Shown one piece after another: positions 1-7,296 of a stretch of DNA of 64,000 bases. The position numbers were made by a program, and so were the translations under genes. This stretch comes from Bacteroidota bacterium. GTDB lineage: Bacteria; Bacteroidota; Bacteroidia; Bacteroidales; Dysgonomonadaceae. Where the stretch lies: positions 62,001 through 126,000 of the forward strand of contig JAEZGN010000023.1 of assembly GCA_023437305.1 (NCBI GenBank). The letters are read 5' to 3'. The first letter of the stretch is position 1, and each line of letters begins with the position of its first letter. The notes beneath the pieces were generated by a model. It was not told the origin of the DNA. It searched no databases and saw only the letters and a list, made by a program, of their open reading frames with translations.

Positions 1-39
1 AATACCATTTATTTAAGAATATAAATGCAAAATTCTTGT

Positions 40-47
40 TATCTTTG
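40..47 (+). promoter_or_regulatory. putative -7 promoter element of uvrB
   Basis: TATCTTTG matches the Bacteroidetes -7 consensus TAnnTTTG exactly and lies 24 bases before the uvrB start, giving a predicted leader of under 20 bases. No good -33 TTTG is present at the usual distance; TTTA at 12-15 is the nearest. This is a consensus match only. Confidence 0.4.
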
Positions 48-71
48 ATTTAGGAAAGAGGAAAATAACAG

Positions 72-2093
72 ATGGATTTTAAATTAACTTCAAATTATAG
101 CCCAACAGGAGATCAGCCGGCTGCGATAGCTGCTTTATCCGAAGGAGTTTTACAAGATATTCCGTTTCAGACATTGCTAGGTGTTACAGGCTCAGGAAAA
201 ACATTTACGGTAGCTAATGTTATTCAAAATGTAGAAAAACCCACGTTGGTATTAAGCCATAATAAGACACTTGCCGCCCAGTTGTATAGTGAGTTTAAGA
301 CATTCTTTCCTGATAATGCCGTCGAATACTTTGTTTCATATTATGACTATTATCAGCCGGAAGCATATATTCCTTCTACGAATACTTACATAGAGAAAGA
401 TTTATCTATCAACGATGAGATAGAAAAGTTACGACTGGCGACTACAACATCTCTCTTGTCAGGTCGTCGCGATATAATTGTTGTATCTTCTGTGTCTTGC
501 CTCTATGGCATGGGGAACCCCGAAGACTTCGAAAGCTCTACAATTAGTTTAAAGGTGGGGCAGAAAATTGTGCGTGATGTCTTTCTCCGATCGTTGGTTA
601 GCGCTCTGTATTCACGTAACGAAGTTGACCCCAAAGCCGGTAATTTTCGCGTTAAGGGTGATACAGTCGACGTTTTCCTTGCATATGGAGATCCTATTGT
701 GAGGGTTGTGTTTTGGGGAGATGAGATAGAGAGTATAGAATGTCTCGATCCACTGACCGGAATAAAAATCGATCGTTATAGCGATTTTAGGATTTATCCG
801 GCAAACCTATTTGTAACCACCAAAGACCGTATGGATAGGGCAATTGGGGAAATTGAAATAGACCTAGGACGCCAAGTGGATTTTTTTCAATCGATAGGAA
901 AACCTTTAGAGGCTAAAAGGCTTTATGAGCGAGTGACTTACGATTTGGAAATGATTCGTGAAGTAGGACATTGCTCCGGTATAGAGAACTATTCGCGCTA
1001 TTTTGATAATCGAAAACCGGGTACACGTCCATTCTGCTTGCTGGATTTCTTCCCTGATGATTTTCTTTTAGTCGTTGACGAAAGTCACGTGACTATTCCC
1101 CAAATACGTGCTATGTACGGAGGAGACCATTCTCGTAAAGAAAACTTAGTGGAATATGGTTTTCGCCTTCCTGCCGCTTTGGATAATAGACCTCTGAAGT
1201 TTGAAGAGTTTGAATCTCTTGTACCACAAACCATTTATGTGAGTGCAACACCCGCCGATTATGAACTGTTAAAGTCGGAAGGGGTAATTGTAGAGCAATT
1301 GATTCGTCCCACAGGTCTTTTAGACCCTCCCATTGATGTGCGTCCGAGTTTAAATCAGATTGATGATCTGATGGAAGAAATACAAATGCGTGTTGAACAG
1401 AACGAGCGTACACTTGTAACAACTCTTACAAAACGTATGGCCGAAGAGCTGACAAATTATTTGTCAAACAACGGTATAAGTTGCAGCTACATACATTCCG
1501 ACGTGGATACTCTCGATCGTATTCAGATTATGGATAGCTTGCGAACGGGAGAATTTGATGTACTTGTAGGGGTTAACCTTCTGCGTGAAGGGCTTGACTT
1601 ACCCGAAGTTTCGCTTGTTGCAATTTTGGATGCCGATAAAGAAGGTTTCTTACGTTCACATAGGTCTCTCACTCAGACAGTGGGTCGTGCAGCCCGTAAT
1701 GTAAATGGTAAGGTTATTTTCTATGCCGATAAAATTACCGATAGTATGGAAAAGACTATCAATGAAACCAATCGCCGACGAGAGAAACAGATGGCATATA
1801 ACGAGGAGCATGGTATTGTACCTAAACAAATACAGAAAGCCCGCACATCTGTATTCACGCAGCGTAAGGAAGAAGATTCAGCTATTCCACAGCCATACAA
1901 TCAAGACAGTGGACTTTCTATCGCTTCGCAAGACCAGATTCAGTGTATGAGTACCGAAGAGCTGAAGAAAGCTATCGCAAAGGCAAAAAAGCAAATGTCT
2001 GCGGCTGCTAAAAAGCTCGAATTTCTTGAAGCTGCGCAATATCGCGATCAGGTGATTAAATTAGAAGATGAATTAAAGAGCAAAGGGAAGTGA
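72..2093 (+). CDS. uvrB: UvrABC system protein B (excinuclease subunit B)
   Basis: UvrB is the damage-verifying helicase-like subunit of nucleotide excision repair; UvrA loads it on DNA and it then recruits UvrC for incision. The 673 residues match the usual family length. Walker A GVTGSGKT is at residues 37-44, the beta-hairpin region carrying YYDYYQPEAYIP is near 90-101, the VVDESH helicase motif II is near 337, and the QTVGRAARN motif VI is in the second RecA-like domain. A UVR motif, which contacts UvrC, occupies roughly the last 40 residues. The ATG at 72 gives the standard N-terminus. Its partner uvrA is at 40350-43142 and is not linked in an operon. The gene appears monocistronic, with a terminator overlapping its stop codon. 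Confidence 0.98.
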   Translation: MDFKLTSNYSPTGDQPAAIAALSEGVLQDIPFQTLLGVTGSGKTFTVANVIQNVEKPTLVLSHNKTLAAQLYSEFKTFFPDNAVEYFVSYYDYYQPEAYIPSTNTYIEKDLSINDEIEKLRLATTTSLLSGRRDIIVVSSVSCLYGMGNPEDFESSTISLKVGQKIVRDVFLRSLVSALYSRNEVDPKAGNFRVKGDTVDVFLAYGDPIVRVVFWGDEIESIECLDPLTGIKIDRYSDFRIYPANLFVTTKDRMDRAIGEIEIDLGRQVDFFQSIGKPLEAKRLYERVTYDLEMIREVGHCSGIENYSRYFDNRKPGTRPFCLLDFFPDDFLLVVDESHVTIPQIRAMYGGDHSRKENLVEYGFRLPAALDNRPLKFEEFESLVPQTIYVSATPADYELLKSEGVIVEQLIRPTGLLDPPIDVRPSLNQIDDLMEEIQMRVEQNERTLVTTLTKRMAEELTNYLSNNGISCSYIHSDVDTLDRIQIMDSLRTGEFDVLVGVNLLREGLDLPEVSLVAILDADKEGFLRSHRSLTQTVGRAARNVNGKVIFYADKITDSMEKTINETNRRREKQMAYNEEHGIVPKQIQKARTSVFTQRKEEDSAIPQPYNQDSGLSIASQDQIQCMSTEELKKAIAKAKKQMSAAAKKLEFLEAAQYRDQVIKLEDELKSKGK

Positions 2094-2110
2094 TCAGCTT
2101 CCTTTTTTCT
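2082..2110 (+). terminator. rho-independent terminator of uvrB
   Basis: Stem AAAGGGAAG (2082-2090) pairs with CTTCCTTTT (2098-2106) with one G-T pair around loop TGATCAG, followed by a T-rich run. The stop codon of uvrB lies in the loop. Confidence 0.7.
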
Positions 2111-2450
2111 TTTGTATTCTCTCAGCTTTGTTTTTTATACCTTCATTTTATTTCATATAACCTGCAAAAAAGACAGATGTTTTGTTAAGTTTTTTATTTT
2201 CATTAACTTAGTCTATGGTGGTCTTGGTAAAGTCTAAGATTTGTTATTTATCATGCTTTTGCCTTGTTATTTGCAAAGTTTCTATAAAATATTTGTAAAT
2301 CTGCACTTTAAAGGTTATGTTTATCTGTTTCACAGAAATATGACAGTTTTCCAAAACTACATGTGATGTGATTTTTGGTGAAGTAGAAGAATATTCTGCT
2401 TCTTTAAAAATTTGCATTAATCGCACAATTAAATTAAAAAATCAAATAAA
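2111..2450. other. 340-base AT-rich intergenic region
   Basis: I see no gene or RNA here. A 60-codon minus-strand frame (2244-2426) has no recognisable features and is probably chance. TAAGATTTG near 2236 resembles a -7 box, but its spacing is one base too long. Confidence 0.4.
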
Positions 2451-2687
2451 ATGAGTGTACAACAAACAACTCCTAAAGCAGGGAGAAGAACTGCTATGAA
2501 AAGGTCTGAAAGACAGACTCCGGAAGATACGTTAAGAAGAATAATAGAAGAGCACAAAAAAGATATGGGAGAGACAGTATGGCTGAAAATTGATGACAGA
2601 ACCCATATCGAAGTGGCTGCTAGTCTGACCGAAGATGAGCGAAACAAAAGAGTGGAAAATTATCTCGAAAATATTGGACGCAAATAG
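2451..2687 (+). CDS. small charged hypothetical protein
   Basis: This 78-residue protein is not recognised. It is hydrophilic and highly charged, with an Arg/Lys-rich N-terminal third, a central RRIIEEHKKDMGETVWLKID segment that could be a helix then a strand, and a helical acidic/basic C-terminus. It has no signal peptide, membrane segment or metal motif. The codon pattern is clean, the ATG is preceded by an AT-rich leader, and the stop is 64 bases before the next gene on the same strand, so the two could be co-transcribed. A small DNA- or RNA-associated protein is possible from the basic N-terminus, but that is a guess. Confidence 0.6.
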   Translation: MSVQQTTPKAGRRTAMKRSERQTPEDTLRRIIEEHKKDMGETVWLKIDDRTHIEVAASLTEDERNKRVENYLENIGRK

Positions 2688-2751
2688 TAAAAGCGATAAA
2701 ATATAAAAGGTAATTATTTTTCAATAACATTATAAATCAACTATATATATT

Positions 2752-3399
2752 ATGAAAGTAGCATTAATTGGGGCAACCGGGTTTGTGGGTTCTCAACTAT
2801 TAGAAGAATTGTTGTCGAGGGATCATGAAGTGACAGCGATTGCACGAAATGCTGATAAAATCGAAGTGAAGAACGATAAGCTAACTGCTGTGAGTGTTGA
2901 TATTAAAGATACAGACGCTCTCACAGAGGTGTTGAGAAACAATCAGATGGTAATATCTGCATATAATGCCGGTTGGGACAATCCGAATCTTTATAACGAC
3001 TATATTGATGGCTATGAATCGATACAAAAAGCGGTTCGTGCAGCAAATATCAGACGTTACTTTGTAGTGGGTAATGCGGGTACTCTTTATATAGGAGGAA
3101 CTCAATTGGTAGATACTGAAGATTTCCCCGCTAAAATGAAAGAAGGTGCAAAAGCATCGCGAGATCATTTTGATAAGCTGAGGCGAGAAACATATCTGGA
3201 TTGGGTGTACCTTTCTCCGCCTACAGAAATGAATGAAAATATAACTACAGGGCGAACAGGACGATTCCGTATGGGAAAAGATGAGCCTGTAATGAGAGAT
3301 GGCACGGCCTCTATTTCTGTTCAGGATTTGGCTATCGTTGTTGCTGATGAAGTCGAAAATAGAAAACACTCTCGCCAGCATTACACTGTAGGATACTAA
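2752..3399 (+). CDS. NAD(P)-binding Rossmann-fold protein (SDR/epimerase-like)
   Basis: This 215-residue protein begins with a beta strand followed by GATGFVG (residues 7-13), the glycine-rich dinucleotide-binding loop of atypical short-chain dehydrogenases (NAD(P)H-binding/NmrA-like and epimerase families). At about 215 residues it has the short form seen in YwnB-like and biliverdin-reductase-B-like proteins, and I see no canonical YxxxK catalytic pair. The substrate is unknown; such proteins act as cytosolic NAD(P)H-dependent reductases or redox sensors. It lies downstream of the 78-residue protein and ends at a strong bidirectional terminator shared with phoH. Confidence 0.85.
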   Translation: MKVALIGATGFVGSQLLEELLSRDHEVTAIARNADKIEVKNDKLTAVSVDIKDTDALTEVLRNNQMVISAYNAGWDNPNLYNDYIDGYESIQKAVRAANIRRYFVVGNAGTLYIGGTQLVDTEDFPAKMKEGAKASRDHFDKLRRETYLDWVYLSPPTEMNENITTGRTGRFRMGKDEPVMRDGTASISVQDLAIVVADEVENRKHSRQHYTVGY

Positions 3400-3431
3400 T
3401 TACATCGGATACACGACTATACTATAAATGC

Positions 3432-3474
3432 AAAAGGGGTACAATGTAACATCGACATTGTACCCGTTTTTTAT
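3432..3474. terminator. bidirectional terminator between convergent genes
   Basis: A perfect 11-bp stem GGGTACAATGT (3437-3447) / ACATTGTACCC (3455-3465) has a 7-base loop and is followed by a run of six T. An A-run before the stem gives a shorter U-tract on the minus strand. It sits between the Rossmann protein (stop 3399) and phoH (stop 3519). Confidence 0.85.
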
Positions 3475-3518
3475 TCTATATGACGTTATTTATCCTCTAT
3501 AAAGGCTTTTAAGAGAGA

Positions 3519-4508
3519 TCATACTTCTTTCTTATCATATTCTTTCTTTTCTTTTTTCTCTAAGGTTTTTTCTCGTTTATCCTCTTTCTCGTATGCTTCA
3601 ACAATTCTTTGTACCAGTTTATGACGGACAATATCTGTTTTGTCAAATTCGATATGCCCGATACCTTTCACGTCTTTGAGTACCCGCAAAGCATGTTTAA
3701 GTCCTGACTGTTGAGACGCAGGAAGGTCTATTTGAGTTACATCTCCTGTTATGATCATCTTTGCATTCATCCCAAGACGGGTCAGAAACATTTTTATCTG
3801 AAGTACAGTTGTATTCTGCGCTTCGTCAAGTATGATTACTGCATCGCTAAGAGTTCGCCCACGCATAAAGGCTAGTGGAGCAATCTGTATTGTTTTATTC
3901 TCAATATAGTCTTTTAGTTTTGCCGGAGCAATCATATCTTCTAGTGCATCATACAATGGCTGTAGATACGGATCTATTTTCTCTTTCATATCTCCCGGCA
4001 AGAATCCAAGCTTTTCTCCGGCTTCAACAGCAGGGCGGCTCAGGATTATCTTTTTTACCTCTTTGTTTTTCAATGCTTTTACAGCCAGAGCTATTGCCGT
4101 ATATGTCTTACCCGAGCCCGCAGGACCGATACCAAATACCATATCATTTTTATAAAAGCTATTTACAAAATTCTGTTGGTTTGGTGTGCGTGCAGAGATA
4201 GGCTTCCCATTCACTCCGTATATAATCAGATTCTCTTGCTTTACTACATTGGGAGAGTTGCCTTTAACGATATCTATAATGTCTTCTTGAGTTAGCTTAT
4301 TTCGGTCAACAGAGAATTTCTCCAACTCTCTGATCTTTTCTTCGAATAAAGGAACATCTTCTGCATTCCCTGTTACTTTAATAGCGTTTCCCCGTGCAAC
4401 GATATGTAATTTAGAAAAGAGCGTTTTTATTAATTGTAAATTGGAATTATTTATGCCGAAAAAGACTACAGGGTCTACGTGTTCTAAAATAATTATTTGT
4501 TCTATCAT
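3519..4508 (-). CDS. phoH: PhoH-family ATPase (PhoL/YbeZ type)
   Basis: A cytosolic P-loop ATPase of the PhoH family, proposed from other bacteria to act in RNA metabolism and ribosome maturation. The 329 residues contain an N-terminal KH-like region, Walker A GPAGSGKT (128-135) and Walker B ILDEAQN (226-232). The C-terminal ~25 residues are Lys/Glu-rich and probably disordered. In many bacteria the YbeZ form is next to ybeY; I see no ybeY here. The ATG at 4508 fits the family start. A likely promoter lies 75 bases upstream and the gene appears monocistronic. Confidence 0.93.
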   Translation of the reverse strand: MIEQIIILEHVDPVVFFGINNSNLQLIKTLFSKLHIVARGNAIKVTGNAEDVPLFEEKIRELEKFSVDRNKLTQEDIIDIVKGNSPNVVKQENLIIYGVNGKPISARTPNQQNFVNSFYKNDMVFGIGPAGSGKTYTAIALAVKALKNKEVKKIILSRPAVEAGEKLGFLPGDMKEKIDPYLQPLYDALEDMIAPAKLKDYIENKTIQIAPLAFMRGRTLSDAVIILDEAQNTTVLQIKMFLTRLGMNAKMIITGDVTQIDLPASQQSGLKHALRVLKDVKGIGHIEFDKTDIVRHKLVQRIVEAYEKEDKREKTLEKKEKKEYDKKEV

Positions 4509-4582
4509 TCAGTTAAATTATCAACAAAGTACCATAATGATTTTAATTTGGTTAGTCGGGTTCTATATAATGTAATGGTTCA

Positions 4583-4590
4583 CAAATATA
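4583..4590 (-). promoter_or_regulatory. putative -7 element of phoH
   Basis: On the minus strand this reads TATATTTG, an exact TAnnTTTG, about 75 bases before the phoH start. No convincing -33 TTTG is seen at the expected distance. Confidence 0.4.
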
Positions 4591-4699
4591 ATTATAATCT
4601 TCAATATTTTAGAGTTTTCTTAATTTAAACAAAAATGTATTTTGGAAAGTCAATCTTTCTTGTTTCAAAGAAACGCTGAAGCAAAATATTATCGCTATT

Positions 4700-4740
4700 A
4701 TAGAAAACAAAAAATCGTGCAAGTTTAACTTGCACGATTT
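4700..4740 (-). terminator. terminator of the GH92-GT2-GH125 cassette
   Basis: A near-perfect 14-bp inverted repeat AAATCGTGCAAGTT / AACTTGCACGATTT (4712-4740) with a very short centre is followed on the minus strand by a T-rich run. It lies about 20 bases after the GH125 stop. Confidence 0.85.
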
Positions 4741-4762
4741 CCTAAATATTTCAATGTTGGTT

Positions 4763-6256
4763 TTATTTTATATCATTCAATAAGCCAACCTTACCTTCGT
4801 TTACTAGTTTGAGGATTAACTCTCCAAACAAAGTGTTTTGCCAAGCAAACCATTCGCGAGTAAATTTGTTCGGATCATTTACATTAAATGATTCATGCAT
4901 AAATCCTGTATTTGCATCAGTGTCTATCAGCATTTTTATGCACCATTTTATTTCCTGATCATCCTTACTTGTAAAGGCCTTCATCATAATACTCATAGGC
5001 CATGCCATGTCGTAACCGATATGCGGTCCTCCGATTCCTTCTCCTGCTTTTCCACGGAAGAAATAAGGATTATCTTCGCTCCACACATATTTGCGTGTGT
5101 TTTGGTAGATAGGGTCATTTGCATCCACATCTCCCAAGTATGGCATAGCCAAAAGGCTTGGTACATTTGCATCGTCCATCAACAGGTGATTGCCAAAGCC
5201 ATCAACTTCGAACGCATAGATTTTACCGTACTTCGGATGGTTGTAAACGGCATGTTCTTTTAATGCTGTTTCAACTTCCTGAGCAAGATCACTACACTCC
5301 TTAGCCTGGGCAGGTTTTTTGTTTACCTCGGTCAATATTTCGGCTGCTTTTCTGAGAGAAGATACAGCAAAGAAGTTAGATGGTACAAGGAATTGCAGAG
5401 TAGTTGCATCATCCGACGGACGGAATGAAGAAACGATTAAACCTACAGGCTTCACCGGAGCACCCAATCCTCCATTGTTTAATGTATCCAACGCTCTGTC
5501 TGTTACACGAAGGAAAGAGTAAGGACCTACACCATCTTTGCGTTGTTGTTCTTTAAATGTTTGTAAAACCAGCGTGATTGCCTGTAGCCATTCTTCATCA
5601 AAGATGCTTGTATCACCTGTGGTTTTCCAATAGTGATATGCTAAGCGGATAGGGTAGCATAGCGAGTCGATTTCCCATTTACGCTCGTGCAGTTCCGGCT
5701 TCATCGCTGTACCGTCCGACATCCACTGATGATCGGGATTCGGATCATACGGATCAAGGAACGCATTTGCATACGGATCGATGATGATGCACTTAAACTG
5801 CCGGCGGATAACTCCCGCCAACATCGCCTTTAATTCAGGGTCGCTATTTGCTAACTGTACATAAGGCCAAACTTGTGCTCCTGAATCACGTAGCCACATA
5901 GCATGGATATCTCCTGTATATACCACAGTGTCATCTTTTCCGTTGCTTTTTCTGTGTCTTACAGTTGTGTCCAGTGTATTTGGAAAACAGTTTTCAAACA
6001 TCCATGCCAGTTTTTGATTTTTCAGCATTTTTTTGATGCGTACTATTTCGCTTTCTACTGCTTTGGATTTGAATAGACGTTTGTCTACCGCAGGACGGTT
6101 GCTTTTGTAAGGATCATCCTTTTTGATAGCAGTGTTATCCTGAGATAAAACTGTATTATTTTCTAATTTGATCAAGGTGCCAGCTTCGGCCGATATTGCC
6201 GTCATACTTGCTAGGCATAGTCCTATGATCCCTTTTTTTATGTAGTTATTTTTCAT
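4763..6256 (-). CDS. GH125 exo-alpha-1,6-mannosidase
   Basis: GH125 enzymes are metal-independent, inverting exo-mannosidases that remove alpha-1,6-linked mannose. The 497 residues start with a signal peptide (basic start, hydrophobic 9-22, AEAG near the cleavage point), so the protein is exported, probably to the periplasm. The family motif HAMWLRDS is at 118-125, with further (alpha/alpha)6-barrel motifs such as GIGGPHIGYDMAWPMS near 408. Length and motifs match the family formerly called DUF1237. It is the last gene of a minus-strand cassette, 38 bases after the glycosyltransferase, followed by a strong terminator. With the GH92 enzyme it could trim mannan or high-mannose N-glycans. Confidence 0.93.
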   Translation of the reverse strand: MKNNYIKKGIIGLCLASMTAISAEAGTLIKLENNTVLSQDNTAIKKDDPYKSNRPAVDKRLFKSKAVESEIVRIKKMLKNQKLAWMFENCFPNTLDTTVRHRKSNGKDDTVVYTGDIHAMWLRDSGAQVWPYVQLANSDPELKAMLAGVIRRQFKCIIIDPYANAFLDPYDPNPDHQWMSDGTAMKPELHERKWEIDSLCYPIRLAYHYWKTTGDTSIFDEEWLQAITLVLQTFKEQQRKDGVGPYSFLRVTDRALDTLNNGGLGAPVKPVGLIVSSFRPSDDATTLQFLVPSNFFAVSSLRKAAEILTEVNKKPAQAKECSDLAQEVETALKEHAVYNHPKYGKIYAFEVDGFGNHLLMDDANVPSLLAMPYLGDVDANDPIYQNTRKYVWSEDNPYFFRGKAGEGIGGPHIGYDMAWPMSIMMKAFTSKDDQEIKWCIKMLIDTDANTGFMHESFNVNDPNKFTREWFAWQNTLFGELILKLVNEGKVGLLNDIK

Positions 6257-6294
6257 AATTTGTATATGTTTGTAAAAAACATTTAATCAATAAT

Positions 6295-7293
6295 CTATTT
6301 TGGAGTACTGAATCTAATCAAAAATGAGAAGAGAATAATAGTAAGTTTCATCTCTAATAAGGTAGATAGATTTTCTTTTTTATATAAAAATCTAAACTGA
6401 TTCATTATCAGTCTGTTTTTCCTTAATGCATTAATCTCTCCAAATGCTTTCCGGAGAGGAAATAGCAAGATGGCTTGACGCGAAGCGCTGTAAAATGAAC
6501 GAACTACATTTTTGAATAGGAAAGCATTGCATTTGCTTTCACTAACCCCTTTACTTTTGAGAAATGTATATAATTCTTCAAAAAATGAAATTCTGTTTTT
6601 GATAGATCGATAAGCGTATACTTTCCCTGTATTGTTAGAATGAAAGACATGATAATATAAAAAGTCGGGAACAAGCCCGATCTTATCTATTTTATCGTAT
6701 ACATTTATGAAAAAAATGCTGTCTTCGGAACAAATATTTCTTGAATCTAAGAAAGATAGCGCATTTTGTTTCAGGAAATCAGCTTTATACAGATGGTTCC
6801 ATATAACGCACGAAATTTTATCGCTGCAAACATTCTCATAAAACCATTCTTTATCCGTTGCATTTGTAGAATTATCAGGATATTTATATCCTTCTTCTAC
6901 ATATTCTGATTTCACTTTATAAACACACAGAAAGTTACATCTTACAACATCTAAACGTTCCTCTTCTGCTTTTTGATATAACAGCTCATACATATCAGGC
7001 TCGCAATAGTCGTCATGATCGAAGAAGCCGATATATTTTCCTTTGGCAACTTCTATTCCTTTATTCCTGCTGATTCCTGTATGTAGATTTTCATCGTTAT
7101 AAATCAGTACTATTCTTTTGTCTTTTGCAGCAAAACCTTCAGCAATATTATTGCTCCCGTCGGTAGGGCAGTCGAGAACCAAGATGATCTCAATCTCTTC
7201 TAATGTTTGATTAACAATCGAGGTCAAACATTTTTCAAGATATTTACCCGCATTATGAACAGGAACAATAATACTGACTTTAGGTTGCTCCAT
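6295..7293 (-). CDS. family 2 glycosyltransferase
   Basis: This is a 332-residue GT2 (GT-A fold) enzyme, predicted to transfer a sugar from a nucleotide-sugar donor in the cytoplasm. The N-terminus VSIIVPVHNAGKYLEKCL is the typical first strand and nucleotide-binding region, and FFDHDDYCEPDM (near 91-102) holds the DXD-type metal-binding motif. The C-terminus has a hydrophobic stretch (LTIILFSFLIRF) that may associate with the membrane. Donor and acceptor cannot be told. It starts 3 bases after the GH92 gene and is followed 38 bases later by GH125, so all three are probably co-transcribed. A biosynthetic enzyme between two mannan-degrading enzymes is odd. Confidence 0.9.
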   Translation of the reverse strand: MEQPKVSIIVPVHNAGKYLEKCLTSIVNQTLEEIEIILVLDCPTDGSNNIAEGFAAKDKRIVLIYNDENLHTGISRNKGIEVAKGKYIGFFDHDDYCEPDMYELLYQKAEEERLDVVRCNFLCVYKVKSEYVEEGYKYPDNSTNATDKEWFYENVCSDKISCVIWNHLYKADFLKQNALSFLDSRNICSEDSIFFINVYDKIDKIGLVPDFLYYHVFHSNNTGKVYAYRSIKNRISFFEELYTFLKSKGVSESKCNAFLFKNVVRSFYSASRQAILLFPLRKAFGEINALRKNRLIMNQFRFLYKKENLSTLLEMKLTIILFSFLIRFSTPK

Positions 7294-7296
7294 TTC

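Noticed and set aside
1111..1422. 103-codon minus-strand frame inside uvrB
   Set aside because: It lies fully on the opposite strand of a certain gene and has no recognisable protein features.
2244..2426. 60-codon minus-strand frame in the gap after uvrB
   Set aside because: Random-looking composition, no domain, and no promoter element.
2881..3381. 166-codon minus-strand frame opposite the Rossmann protein
   Set aside because: The Rossmann protein has a clear GATGFVG motif; the opposite frame is rich in Cys, Ser, Ile and Phe as expected for a shadow frame.
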